A stretch of 64,000 nucleotides of DNA from Erinaceus europaeus. Lineage: Eukaryota; Chordata; Mammalia; Eulipotyphla; Erinaceidae. The position numbers were made by a program, and so were the translations under genes. A model generated the notes under the pieces. It saw only the letters and a list, made by a program, of their open reading frames with translations, did no database searches and was not told the DNA's origin. The stretch lies in the NCBI RefSeq assembly GCF_950295315.1, contig NC_080175.1, forward strand, positions 64,939,353 to 65,003,352, given 5' to 3'. How positions within the stretch are numbered: position 1 is the first letter of the stretch; the number at the start of each line of letters is the position of its first letter. Below are positions 34,937-45,005 of this stretch, piece after piece.

Positions 34937-35383
34937 TGTTGGGTAGTATGCCATCTCCCCCTGGCTTCTGCTTAACCAAGCACCGGTATGCCTGTATAGG
35001 GATTGGTTTGATCCCATTCAAAGTAGTCTATTTACATAAATCACTTTTACATTTACATAAAGCACCACACTCCCTCCAGGGCATTAGTGGTTCAGTGGTA
35101 GAATTCTCGCCTGCCCCGCCCCCTCTCCTTGTCACACCCTGATTTTCACCAGTCACTTTTCTCTCCACCCTCTGTATGTCACATCTTGTTTACACCCTAC
35201 TTGGAAACATTGTTTGCTTTAGTTAGTTGGTAGTTTTGTTAGTTTTAGTCTAGCTTGGTGTAGATTGCGCTGGGTCCTGCATGAATAAAGAGATACTTCG
35301 TACAGCTCAACCATGAGTCCCGAGTCTCTGTTCACCGCCACGAAGCTAGCCCAGCCTGCTGGAGCTCCCGAACGTTAACGACA
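34937..35383 (+). mobile_element. 5' LTR
   Basis: TGTTGGGTAG...GAACGTTAACGACA. It has the AATAAA signal at 35284-35289 and a U5 part with 'ccatgagtcccgagtctc'. U3 carries the tRNA-Gly-like segment at 35081-35115. Compared with the 3' LTR it lacks 14 bases near 35206. No clear TATA box is visible. Confidence 0.92.
35081..35115 (+). other. tRNA-Gly(GCC) 5'-half-like segment in LTR
   Basis: 35 bases that match positions 1-36 of mammalian tRNA-Gly(GCC), as I know it, with one difference (A for G at base 6). They include the A box TGGTTCAGTGG (35088-35098) and end with the anticodon GCC. Similarity stops right after the anticodon; the 3' half and B box are absent, so this is not a tRNA gene. The 3' LTR has the same segment. 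Confidence 0.85.
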
Positions 35384-35385
35384 TA

Positions 35386-35405
35386 TTGCACCTACAATGT
35401 GGGAC
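35386..35405 (+). promoter_or_regulatory. Primer-binding site, tRNA-Lys-like
   Basis: ttgcacctacaatgtgggac begins two bases after the 5' LTR. It resembles the site for tRNA-Lys(CTT) with CpG-type changes and a 2-base insertion; it does not fit the 3' end of tRNA-Gly. Confidence 0.5.
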
Positions 35406-35989
35406 AGGACCTGCGCAACTCCCAGATAAGTGAAGACTTTGCCTACCTATGCACTATGGTCTTCTCTTCTGCTTACGAAGAGGTTTGCCAAAGCCTCTAC
35501 TGTTTCATCATGAGACAGTTACTCTGTCTCTGGAACATTTTGCTCTGGGCCACACTTTGTTTCCCTGACCTGGAACTTTGGTTTCTTGTGACCCTAATCA
35601 TAGAGCTTGGGAGATGCACGGAGATTTCTCCTTGGACTTTCTGGATTCCCTCTCCCATGTTTCCTGAGGAAAAGGACTACATTTTGCTCTGGGCCACAAT
35701 TTGGTTCTTTATGACCATGATCATAGATCTTGGGATATGTACGGAGATTTCCCCTGGGACTTTCTGGACTTCTTCTCACATGTTTCCCGCTGAGAAGGAC
35801 TACTCTAATTTGAGGAGTGTTCTCCAGTACCCTGGCAGTCCCCAAGAATGGAGACACATGGTTAGTTCTACTCTCCTGATTGGATTCTATCTTCAATGGG
35901 AAGACACTTTTAAAAATGGGTGCCTGAAACAATCCAGCAGGAACAGTCAGAAGCACCCTAAATGGAATTTCAGGAGCTTTTTGGACTAG
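35399..35989 (+). other. Open frame in ERV interior, unknown
   Basis: 196 codons without a stop, but no ATG at the front (first codon GTG) and no similarity I recognise to gag, pol or env. It contains an imperfect tandem repeat: about 35536-35680 and 35681-35803, units of 145 and 123 bases, each running from 'attttgctctgggccaca' to 'aaggactac'. In translation each unit is hydrophobic and Trp-rich, with LLWAT near its start and EKDY at its end. It may be chance openness of packaging or spacer sequence. I do not claim a protein. Confidence 0.35.
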
Positions 35990-36007
35990 GACTCCCTCCG
36001 GGGACTC

Positions 36008-36379
36008 ATGATACTACATGCTGTCGAGTCTTCACATGAAAAAGTATCTACTCAAATGGAACTCCTGGGAATCCATTTGGACCCCCTTTCTCTGACATCA
36101 CCCACAAGTTGGAATGACTATAACGCACCACCAGAAACCAGTGATGTGACCTGGCACGACCTGAAGAAACAGATTCACAGACTCCAAAACTCACTCTCTA
36201 TAGAAAAGCAGAATTCTGGTGGCCGACATTCCCCATCGAGACAGACGTGCAGCATTTCATCCCCTGGCATTTTCTTCCATCGTCATCTACTTTGGACTGA
36301 CACCTCCATCGGACTTACTGGTACACGCTGCTGTGTTTCTCAAAGACTAACTTCAGCCAGTTGCTTTGAAACTTTATAG
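36008..36379 (+). pseudogene. Possible env-derived remnant in ERV
   Basis: 123-codon frame. A short part (about 36110-36200) has the look of a betaretroviral Env transmembrane-subunit ectodomain: a Trp-Asn/Tyr-Asn pair followed by a Trp and a charged helix (DLKKQIHRL). Position just upstream of the 3' end fits env. No fusion peptide, no membrane span and no cysteine pair are seen, so it is at most a fragment. The match is weak and could be chance. Confidence 0.25.
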
Positions 36380-36384
36380 ACAAT

Positions 36385-36600
36385 GTCCCCTTGCCTGCAG
36401 GCTCTGCACCCAGAGTCAGAAAACTCCCCTTCCTTACTAGGTCATGCTCACAGAGGTAGGAAACGCCCTTTGAGACAAGAGATGCCCACAGAGGCATGAA
36501 GCGCCCCCAGAGGTAATAGATGCCCCCAGAGTCAAGAAATGCCCTTTTGCCTGCTAGGCCTTGCCCTTTGAGGCAGGAAATGCTCCCCTTGGCATCACAC
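36385..36600 (+). repeat. Degenerate minisatellite in ERV interior
   Basis: About ten imperfect units of 18-26 bases built on 'tgcccccagaggcaagaaa' (for example 36481-36500, 36507-36529, 36529-36548). Spacing varies. Confidence 0.7.
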
Positions 36601-36960
36601 TGGTTCTTGCTGCTCTCCTATTTTGTTAATCCATGTCATATACCAGTTCTTTTGAAAATGCCTGTATGATATAGGTTTCTGTTCAACCCTACACTGCTAT
36701 TCCCCTGACAGGGATGAAGCCTTTTACAGAAATTGACGCCGTTATATATGGCCATAAAGTAAGAGGGAGATGTTGGGGAATTGTGAAGATGTGGTTGAGC
36801 TTGGAAGGGCTTGAGCTTGGGGGGTGTGTCAAGCCTGTTAGTCTCTCTCTCTACAGAGAGGTTGAGCAAGGAGGGACAGTAGAACCCCAAAAGGTGTGCC
36901 TCTTATCAGTCTCCCTGTCTCACAAAGTGCCCCGCACTCCTGATACTATGGCAAATAGTT

Positions 36961-36977
36961 AAAAAGAAAGGGGAAGA
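36961..36977 (+). promoter_or_regulatory. Polypurine tract
   Basis: aaaaagaaaggggaaga ends directly before the TG of the 3' LTR. It is where plus-strand DNA synthesis would be primed. Confidence 0.9.
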
Positions 36978-37437
36978 TGTTGGGTAGTATGCCAGCTCCA
37001 CCTGGCTTCTGCTTAACCAAGCACCGGTATGCCTGTATAGGGATTGGTTTCATCCCATTCAAAGTGGTCTATTTACATAAATCACTTTTACATTTACATA
37101 AAGCACCACACTCCCTCCAGGGCATTAGTGGTTCAGTGGTAGAATTCTCGCCTGCTCCGCCCCCTCTCCTTGTCACACCCTGATTTTCACCAGTCACTTT
37201 TCTCTCCACCCTCTGTATGTCACATCTTGTTTACACCCTACTTGGAAAGTATGTAAGGACAACATTGTTCGTTTTAGTTAGTTAGTAGTTTTGTTAGTTT
37301 TAGTCTAGCTTGGTATAGATTGTGCTGTGTCCTGCATGAATAAAGAGATACTGCGTATAGCTCAACCATGAGTCCCGAGTCTCTTTCACCGCCGCGAAGC
37401 TAGCCCAACCTGCTGGAGCTCCCGAACATTAATGACA
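36978..37437 (+). mobile_element. 3' LTR
   Basis: TGTTGGGTAG...AATGACA, 460 bases, AATAAA at 37339-37344. It keeps 14 bases (after 'cttggaaa', 37248-37261) missing from the 5' LTR. Confidence 0.92.
37122..37156 (+). other. tRNA-Gly(GCC) 5'-half-like segment, 3' LTR
   Basis: Same 35 bases as in the 5' LTR apart from the last (T instead of C). Presence in both LTRs shows it was part of the element before insertion. Confidence 0.85.
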
Positions 37438-37443
37438 CATAAC
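37438..37443. repeat. ERV target-site duplication, right (cataac)
   Basis: Exact copy of 34931-34936. Confidence 0.9.
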
Positions 37444-38021
37444 AAGGAGTAAACTCTATCATGTGAACACTATTTTCAGCCTCATACTTTTTTACATATA
37501 AGTCTAACTTTTTATTACCTGAAAAATAGGATGGTAATAAGAAAAACCAGAGCATATACTTAAGAGCATAATTAAAGTTAATTAGCATTACTCAGACAAT
37601 GACGGCAAGATTCATCTAGATTTAGCCATAATAAAACATGATTTCTAACTCCATACCCTATTTCAAGTTGAACTATTTTGATCTTATATCTATTTCAATG
37701 TAGTATGACTCATTTAATTTAAGTATGACTTCTTAAATTTCTGTAAATTTAAGAAGGTGTGCTCTGAGTGAGAGGTGTAGTTCAACTGAGAAAGTGGTTT
37801 TTCTGTGCCTGAAGTTCCCCATTTAAGCCCTAGTATCACATATACCCAAGTACTATTCAGACTTCTTTCTTCCTCACTCATAAAATGCACTTTACCTTGT
37901 GAAATAAGTGAAGCAAAATTTTAACTCATAATAATAATATGATTGTCCCAAGGACAGTATCTGAGTACTTCAGTGGGTCTCATTCCTTACTAAGACAAAA
38001 TGTATTTAAAAGTTGAGCTTT
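37444..38021. other. Mostly unrecognised; faint SINE
   Basis: 37765-37900 faintly resembles a sense SINE ('tgaagttccccatttaagcc', CT-rich part) but is too diverged to call. Confidence 0.35.
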
Positions 38022-38300
38022 GGGAGAGTCGGGTGTTAGAGCAGCAATTTAAGCACAAGGACTAGCATAAGGATCCCAATTTGAGCCCCCAGCTCCCCAT
38101 CTACAGAGGAGTCACTTCACAGGCAGTGAAACAGTTCTGCAGGTGTGTTTCTTTACCCCTCTCTGCCTTCCCCTCCTCTCTCCATTTCTCTCTGTCCTAT
38201 CCAACAATGATGTAATCAACAATGATGTAATGATGTAATCATCAATAACAACAATAATAAACAACAAGGTCAACAAAAGGGAATAAATAAATATTAAACA
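38022..38300 (+). repeat. Hedgehog SINE, long type
   Basis: 'gagagtcgggtgttagagc', 'ctccccatctacagaggagt', tail with a small local repeat 'caacaatgatgtaat' (38203-38238), AATAAATAAAT end. Confidence 0.9.
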
Positions 38301-38314
38301 AGGAGTTGTCCTTT

Positions 38315-38490
38315 AAAAAAAACTGTATTTATCTATTGGATAGACACAGCCAGAAATTGAGAAGGAAGGGGATGATAGATAGGGAGAGAGACACCTGCAG
38401 CACAACTTCACCACTGGTGAAGCTTCCCCCTGGGACCTGGGACTGGAATGTGGGTCCTTGCACACTGTAACATGTGTGCTCAACCTTTAA
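38315..38490 (-). repeat. Hedgehog SINE, short type, head lost
   Basis: Antisense 'ttggatagacacagccag', 'gaagcttccccctg', 'gtgtgctcaacc'. Confidence 0.8.
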
Positions 38491-40442
38491 GGCATAGACA
38501 TTCTGGAAATCTACATGGCTGTCAACATGGCTGCATTGTTTAATAATCATAAGTATATTATCACCGCTATTATTTCAACAATAGCTGCTTAAATACAATT
38601 CAAAATAAATTAACAACCTGAAAGTGGAAGGAAAAAGTGTAGTTCAATCACAGATCCATGATTTTCCCACAAAAATATCAACAATTTCTGGATGGCAGTG
38701 GGAATTCTTTATGGAAGTGTTTATGCATTGTCAACAACAAAAGAAGTCATCAGGACAGAATTTTGGAGCTCTTGATGTCTTCATCAACATCCGTTAAGTA
38801 GGTATTACCTGATATCCCTAGTGTTCTGACTCACTGCATAAAGGGACACAGAGATAATGAAAAGAATATGCCTCGATATTTTGGAAACAAAAACAAATAA
38901 GATGAAATAATTATAGGGGAAACAATGTCTCCTTTTCAATGCCAACAAAGAAGAAAATTATAAAATGAATGGAATTCACACAAAGTGAGTAGTGTTGACA
39001 AAATAATAAATAATTAAAATGGCACTTATCTTTCCTTTTGCACACAGCTTTTCTTTTTTCTTGTTTCTTTTCTGTTTTGTTTTCTGTTTTTGTAAAATAA
39101 GGAGCAGTGGAACTGAGAGAGGATTGTGTAGCATGGTCCAGAGAGAAAGAAAGAGAGGCAGAAGGGTTTCTCCCAGTGGAATTATGAAAGAAAAGAAATT
39201 GTGAATTCATTATGATTGTAAATATTTAGAAATGTTTTGCTATTTTACTTTCCTATTCTTTCTTATTTTTTTTCTGACACCTATTTCACATGACATAAAA
39301 ACATCTTTATCAGCTTCTGTTTTCAATTATGTGCAACAAAACAAGTGAAGAATAGTGAAAATAACTATGTGAGTAAAGAGAACATCTATATTTCAGTCAA
39401 GAGTGACATCACTCTTCATAATCCAACTGTGCTCATAAATCAAAGGGAGAAGAAAATTAAGGGATTAATTGAAATATATAATGAAGAAGGATTCTAATTT
39501 TTGTACTTTTCTGTTCAACAATAACTAAAAATAGTTTTTTGCTTGTTTGTTTTTGAGAAAATGAAGCATTTCATCAAATAGGCCCTTTTAGTTTTACCCA
39601 GAGATAGTAAATTAAAATACAAAGTAAATTTTTTCTATGCAGTGTGGTAGACTGAAAAATACCTAACTGTTAAAAAAAATAATCTAAAACATCTGCTATA
39701 TTAACTTATGATATGGAATTAATATTTTGAGTTTTATCTCTCCTTTTCAAATTTGCTATTATATTTCAAATTAACAAAGATTTAATGCTTTGGTTACTCT
39801 GATAGGTCACAATGACGATCCTACTACCTTTCAAACTGCAATTTTAGTAAATACAATAAATTAATGGTGCTACATTATGTTATCATACTTAAATTCTTGT
39901 GATAGTCACACATTACATATTAATTCAAAGTCTTCTGTGTCACAGGGTATCTGCCTGAGAAAAGAGGGACCTGGGTATGAGTATTGTATACTATACAAAC
40001 AAGGAACTGATCAAGGAGATAATGACATTAGGTTAGAAACCCAGATTCTTGTAAATTAAATAATTTATTGAGGGAATAAGAAAGGTTATTTTGGTATCAT
40101 CCATGAGGAAAATTAAAAGGAGACTTTCTGAATTGACTAATTGAGAGAGACATTTCCAACTGGGTAATTGTAAAAAAACCTCAGTGGGGAAGGAACCCTT
40201 GTAATATTCTTGTTTTGTAAAAGTCAGACAATATGGGATTGAGAAAGACCTTTCTTTGTGGGTAGAATGTAACACACAATGGTTCACAATAATCCAGATG
40301 TACAATGATAAGAAAAGGAGGACATTTTTGGAGGTAAAAAGAAAACATGAAAGACAGAGCGGTAGAAGATGGTACATGATAGAAATGTCAGGAAACAGCC
40401 ATGGTCATATCACACAATATCTTTTTCTCTCTCTCTTTTTAA
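38491..40442. other. No recognised feature
   Basis: About 2 kb, AT-rich; nothing recognised. Frames at 38911, 39019, 39877 and 40033 show no family features. Confidence 0.4.
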
Positions 40443-40678
40443 ATCATCTTTATTTATTGGATAGAGACATAAACAGAGAGCAAAGGAGGAAGAGGGGAGA
40501 GACAGAGGAGAGGAGAGAGGAGAGAGGAAGAGAGAGAAAGAGAGAGAGAGAGAGAGAGGCCTGCAGCTCTGTTTCACCACTCCCAAGGTTTTTCCCTAGG
40601 GTGGGAACCAGTGGCTTGAACCCAGGTCCTTGTGAATTGTAACATGTGCACTCAACCAGGTGTGCCACCATCTGGCCC
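40443..40678 (-). repeat. Hedgehog SINE, short type
   Basis: Antisense 'tttattggatagagacataa', (GA)n-expanded body, 'cttgaacccaggtcctt', 'gccaccatctggcccc'. Confidence 0.85.
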
Positions 40679-42286
40679 CTCAGATAATGTCTTGTAAATA
40701 TTTACTAGTTCTCTTGCCTATCCTGTGCTTCTAGTAGACTGAACTATGTTAATAGCCACGGTGGACTATTTTTTTTTATTTTTATTTTTTTATTTTTGTA
40801 TTCTCAGCTGTATTTGTCCTATTGGTAACTCTAGAAGAAAATCACAGGAGAAAAAAAAAAAACACTACTATTTATTTTCCACAGTTTTCTCCTACCAGAT
40901 CACCATAAGATATGGCTGGATCTGTCTACTCAAATTCCTATTACAACTAGGTAGCCTTGCCATACAGCTATTATTTCTGGATTTATTTGATTAACTCCAA
41001 TGTAAGTCCTTCATTGGTGAATTCTTGAAGTTGTCCTATTTCAAAAAGGTGTAAAAGACTAGAAAGAATGTACAATCACCTGTTATTTTACCTCAAATCT
41101 GATTATATTCATAAAATAGTTTCATTATTCACTCTTTAAACTTTTGATTGCTAAGTTTATATGTGCTAATTCCTTCTCTGCCTTTCCTGCTATAAATAAC
41201 ATAGTAAATATTTTATTTTAATTATCAAATTCATACTATATGACTGGGCAATTAACTCAAGAGTAGAATAGAAGACTTACATGCATAAGACCCTGGATTT
41301 GAAAAACAGCACTAAATCTGCCTGAGCAGTACTTTGAACCTTTCTTCTCACGAAATAAATTAGTAAATTCCTTAAAATAATAAATAAAATACCTATTAAG
41401 GGCAAAATGTCCTAAATTAATATCCATAATGAGAAAGCAGAATACATTTAATTGCACTGTGGAATATGGTGCTATTAACATTACATTTATTTTTTTCTCT
41501 TGGTCAGTGGCCAACAGTGATTAGGTCAGAAAGTGATATTTTTGACCTAAAAAGCACAAATTCAGATATTGTCAAATAAATTTCTTTACCTTCCTTCAAC
41601 TTTCTGACTTGAAAAAAAAAGATACTAAACATAGTTCTATTAAAAATCAGTGTTACAGCTCTTTTACAATTTGTCTAGGAGGTCCTCTAATCTCTACCGG
41701 AAGCACCACCCCAGCAATAAATAAATAAATTAATTAAATACATGTCTACAAATAATACAAATAAATTTTAATAGTTTTCTGACCAAGGAAAGTAGTTTTC
41801 TCTTATTCATAGAAGACATCTATCAGATCTCTTCCAGCATGAACTATAAGGATCATTTGTCCTCTGTAATCACTCCTTAAATAATATAACCTGCTTTGAT
41901 TATTAATAATTTTAGTAATAATTTATCTTACCTAAAACAATATGACAAAGTATGACTGTTTCATAGTTGACATTTTCCATTGAACCATTTGTAAAAATAA
42001 TATTTAAAAATTCTTAAGAAATCCTAAAAGTATACAATGAAAAATGAAAGTATGTAATGAAAAATTACATCTTAAAATCAGAAGATGTAACTTTGCCTTA
42101 GCTCTACTATGTGAATACTACTGATTTGACTTACTATGGATTAATTCAAATTTCATGTGCTTAGTTTCACAGTACAACATTGCATTTACAATATTAAATG
42201 AATTATGGGAAGGAAGCCCTGTTCCTGAAATTATAAATGGATTAGTTAGGAATCAGAAGAAGAAGATAAGGTAGGAGGAAAATAAA
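40679..42286. other. No recognised feature; faint SINE
   Basis: Only a faint sense SINE at about 41240-41400 ('aagaccctggatttgaaaa', AATAA tail); otherwise nothing. Confidence 0.35.
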
Positions 42287-42515
42287 AGAAAAGGATAAAG
42301 AGATGAAGCAAATACATTAGGAGAGGCCACATCTTGGGTGTTTGAGCATGCATATGTGCAAAGAACTAAGTTCAAGTCCCCAGTCCGCACCAACAAGAGG
42401 AAAGCTTCACAAGCAATGAAATAGTGCCACAGATAGTTCCACAGTTTTCCTTCCTTTCTACCTTCTGCTAGCTTCTCTACATTTTCTATCTCTATCAAAT
42501 AAATAATAATAAAGA
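42287..42515 (+). repeat. Old SINE, short type
   Basis: 'gttcaagtccccagtccg', 'gaaagcttcacaagcaatg', CT body, 'caaataaataataataaag' tail. Confidence 0.65.
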
Positions 42516-42569
42516 AATGTGTAGGGGTAGGTGGTGGCTCACCCCGTAGAGTGCCCACTATTTTACTAT

Positions 42570-43310
42570 TAGCCAAAGATCTTTTCCCTTCCTGTGAGGG
42601 GTCTCTTTGGGTGGTGGTATCCTTTGCTGTGCAGAGGCTTATTTTATTTTATTATTTTCTGCCTCCAGGGTTATTGTTGGGGCTTGGTGCTTGCACCACG
42701 AATCCACTGCTTCTGAAGTCTATTCTCCCCCCCCCCCCCTTTGTTGCACAGGTTGTTTTATCATTGTTGTGGTTGTTATTGTTGTCATTGATGGCATTGT
42801 CGTTGGATAGGACAGAGAGAAATTGAGATAGCAGGATAAGACAGAGGGGGAAAGAAAGATAGATACCTACAGATCTGCTTGACAGCCTGTGAAGTGGGGA
42901 GCCGGGGACTCGAACTGGGATGTCTACGGGGGTCCTTGCATTTCATGCCATGTGTTTAACCAGCTACTCTACCACCCGAAAGGCCCCCTACAGAAGCTTT
43001 TAATTTTGTATAGTTCCACAGGATTATTTTTGTTTTAGTCTTTGTGATTGGATTTGTATCATTGAAGATATCTTTATAAAATTTAGAAGAATGGAGAAGA
43101 ATTCTACCACTATTTTCCTCTAATTATTTCATAGTTTCTGCTCTAGCATCCAAGTCCTTGATCCAGTTGGAGTTTACTTTTGTGTTTGGTGAAATATAGT
43201 AGTTCTGTTTCGTTCTTCTGCATTGTTCAACCCAATTTTCCTAACACCATTGTTGCAGACACTCTTTTTTTCCCTATTTAATAAACTGGACACCTTTATC
43301 AAAGATTAGT
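42570..43310 (-). mobile_element. L1 ORF2 C-terminal fragment, antisense
   Basis: Antisense ORF2 landmarks: 'tcctttgctgtgcagagg', 'tccttgatccagttggagtt', 'attttcctaacaccatt', 'aaactggacacctttatcaa'. Interrupted by the SINE at 42640; 'cagaggctt/cagaagctt' on both sides fits its target duplication. No open frame. Confidence 0.7.
42640..42990 (-). repeat. Hedgehog SINE, long type, in L1
   Basis: Antisense 'tgcctccagggttattg', C-run, GA-rich body, 'accagctactctaccacccg'. Confidence 0.88.
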
Positions 43311-43785
43311 TAGCACTATAGAGAAAGAAGGCATCATCAGACACCCAAAAATATTTTTTGAAATATAAAGGTATTTTCATTTATGTAGCAAATTATATAA
43401 ATTTAAGATAAATATTTCAACAGATAAAAATAGGAGAATCAAAGTTTCTCCCAATACAATTATTATACTTTTAATATATAGAAGTTGAGTTCATAAAAGT
43501 TACAGTATTGGTAAGTTTACTACAAGGTTATTTGAGTGGAAAAGATTCCATTTTGACAAATAACATAAGTTATTTGAAAAAAATCCTTTTGCTGACACCA
43601 TCTATAGGCATTTTTGTATTTCTAACATTGCCATAATGTGTTCCTGACAGAAAAAAAAAATGTAGAAACAAACTAATTTATCATGCAGAACTTTTGAGTC
43701 CTGAGCATATTCTTGTTTCTATTTGTGTTTCACTGTTTCAAATATTTGTTGCAAAAACAGTCATAATTCATCAACACTTTCTTAT
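43311..43785. other. No recognised feature
   Basis: Nothing recognised. Confidence 0.4.
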
Positions 43786-44115
43786 ATGCAGGCTGTTTGT
43801 GTGTGACCTTGTAAATCTTCTCTGCTATGAGTTAACTTACTTTCTTCTTATCTGCAGTCTGTGTTGACCTTGTAACTTATTTAGCCAATAGAATGCAGGT
43901 CATTAAAAGAATGACCTTTGGAGGATATGCCTGTTGAAATCTTTTAAGCTTCCCCTCTTTTGGAATTCTGCCCAAGTTCGCTGAGAATAACAGGAACTGC
44001 CAAGCTGTAAGGTGAGAGACTACACTGAGGAGTCCCAACTGAAACCATGTTAAACAAGCCATCCTCAACTGAAATACTCATTGAAAGGGTCAGTAACCAA
44101 GCATCACTTAGATCT
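43786..44115 (+). mobile_element. MaLR-type LTR (MLT1-like), old
   Basis: Landmarks of the mammalian ERVL-MaLR MLT1 LTRs: 'tgacctt..', 'gccaatagaatgcag', 'ttggaattctgcccaag', 'gtgagagactacactgagga', 'aagccatcctcaactg'. These are shared by placental mammals, so this copy should predate hedgehogs. Confidence 0.6.
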
Positions 44116-44264
44116 CCAGAACATTCTCAAGAACAGACAGAAGAAAATAAGAAAATGTAATGTAAAAATTCTAAATTCAAGTATTGGGTTACACAGAAAT
44201 AGCCAACATAGTATCAGAAATGAAGATGAAGTTGGAACATATTAAATCTCTTTGCTGATGTATA

Positions 44265-44300
44265 TGACATATATATGTATATATATATATATATACACGC

Positions 44301-44337
<37 letters not shown>
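44265..44337. repeat. (TA)n/(TG)n microsatellite
   Basis: ATATAT run followed by about thirteen TG units. Confidence 0.95.
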
Positions 44338-44338
<1 letters not shown>

Positions 44339-44520
44339 TTTTTTCTGTCACCAAGGCTACTACTGGGACTTGGTACCAGCACTATGAATGCACAGTCCTG
44401 GAAAATATTTTTCCTTTTTTTTTTTTTCTTTTTTCTATCTATTTTTAATTGGGTGGGACAAAGAGAAATTACAAGGGAGGGAGAGTAAAAGAGAAAGTGA
44501 GACATCTGCAGCAGCATCCC
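44338..44520 (-). repeat. Hedgehog SINE, long type, 5'-truncated
   Basis: Antisense 'accaaggctactactgggac', poly-T, 'aattgggtgggacaaagag'. Confidence 0.65.
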
Positions 44521-44875
44521 CCAACAGTTTAAACAGTGACTAGTCCTCTGACCTCAATTAACATAATTATTTTAAGGAAGCAATACTGACTACACTAGAC
44601 AATGTTTTAATATTTATGTAGACTTCAGAGTTTCCTGATCTATAACAATATTCACATTCCATGTTTCAAACTGCCACCAGTGAGCTTCAGAAATATACAT
44701 ATCAAAGCAAGTTCTTTTGCAAAGCACATTCTAAATAGAATATGGTGTAAGTACTGTTAGACTAAAGTACTTTAACCAATTAATAAATATAAGGGATGCA
44801 TTTTATTTTTAAAAAGACTTGATCTGAAGTCAATTCAATTTACTTCTTATTAAGTATAAAGATAAAGTTATCTGG

Positions 44876-45005
44876 CAGGGGTAGATAGCATAATGGTTAT
44901 GTCAACAGACTCTCATGCCTGATACTCCAAAGTCCCAAATTCAATCCCCGACACTGTCATAATCTAGAGCTTAGTAGTGCTCTGGTAAAAATAAATAAAT
45001 AAAGT
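44876..45005 (+). repeat. SINE, third type, sense
   Basis: 'gtagatagcataatggttat', 'gactctcatgcctgatactcc', 'aattcaatcccc', 'agtagtgctctggt', (AAAT)n tail. The head looks tRNA-derived, with A-box-like and B-box-like parts. Confidence 0.8.

Larger units (their letters stand above)
34937..37437 (+). mobile_element. Complete non-autonomous LTR retrotransposon
   Basis: A 2.5-kb endogenous retrovirus-like element with every structural mark: two LTRs (447 and 460 bp), TG...CA ends, a 6-bp target duplication, a primer-binding site resembling the tRNA-Lys type (35386-35405) and a polypurine tract just before the 3' LTR. The internal part is only about 1.6 kb and shows no gag, protease, reverse transcriptase or integrase. 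The 6-bp duplication and Lys-like site fit class II (betaretrovirus-like) elements. My hand alignment gives about 17 substitutions and two indels between LTRs (near 4%), so the insertion is fairly recent but not new. It must have used proteins of another element. The family name is not known to me. Confidence 0.9.

Noticed and set aside
35081..35115. A tRNA-Gly gene on the plus strand
   Set aside because: Only the 5' half is present; no 3' half, B box, T arm or terminator follows.
35594..35956. 120-codon minus-strand frame in the ERV
   Set aside because: Antisense shadow of the tandem-duplicated plus-strand frame.
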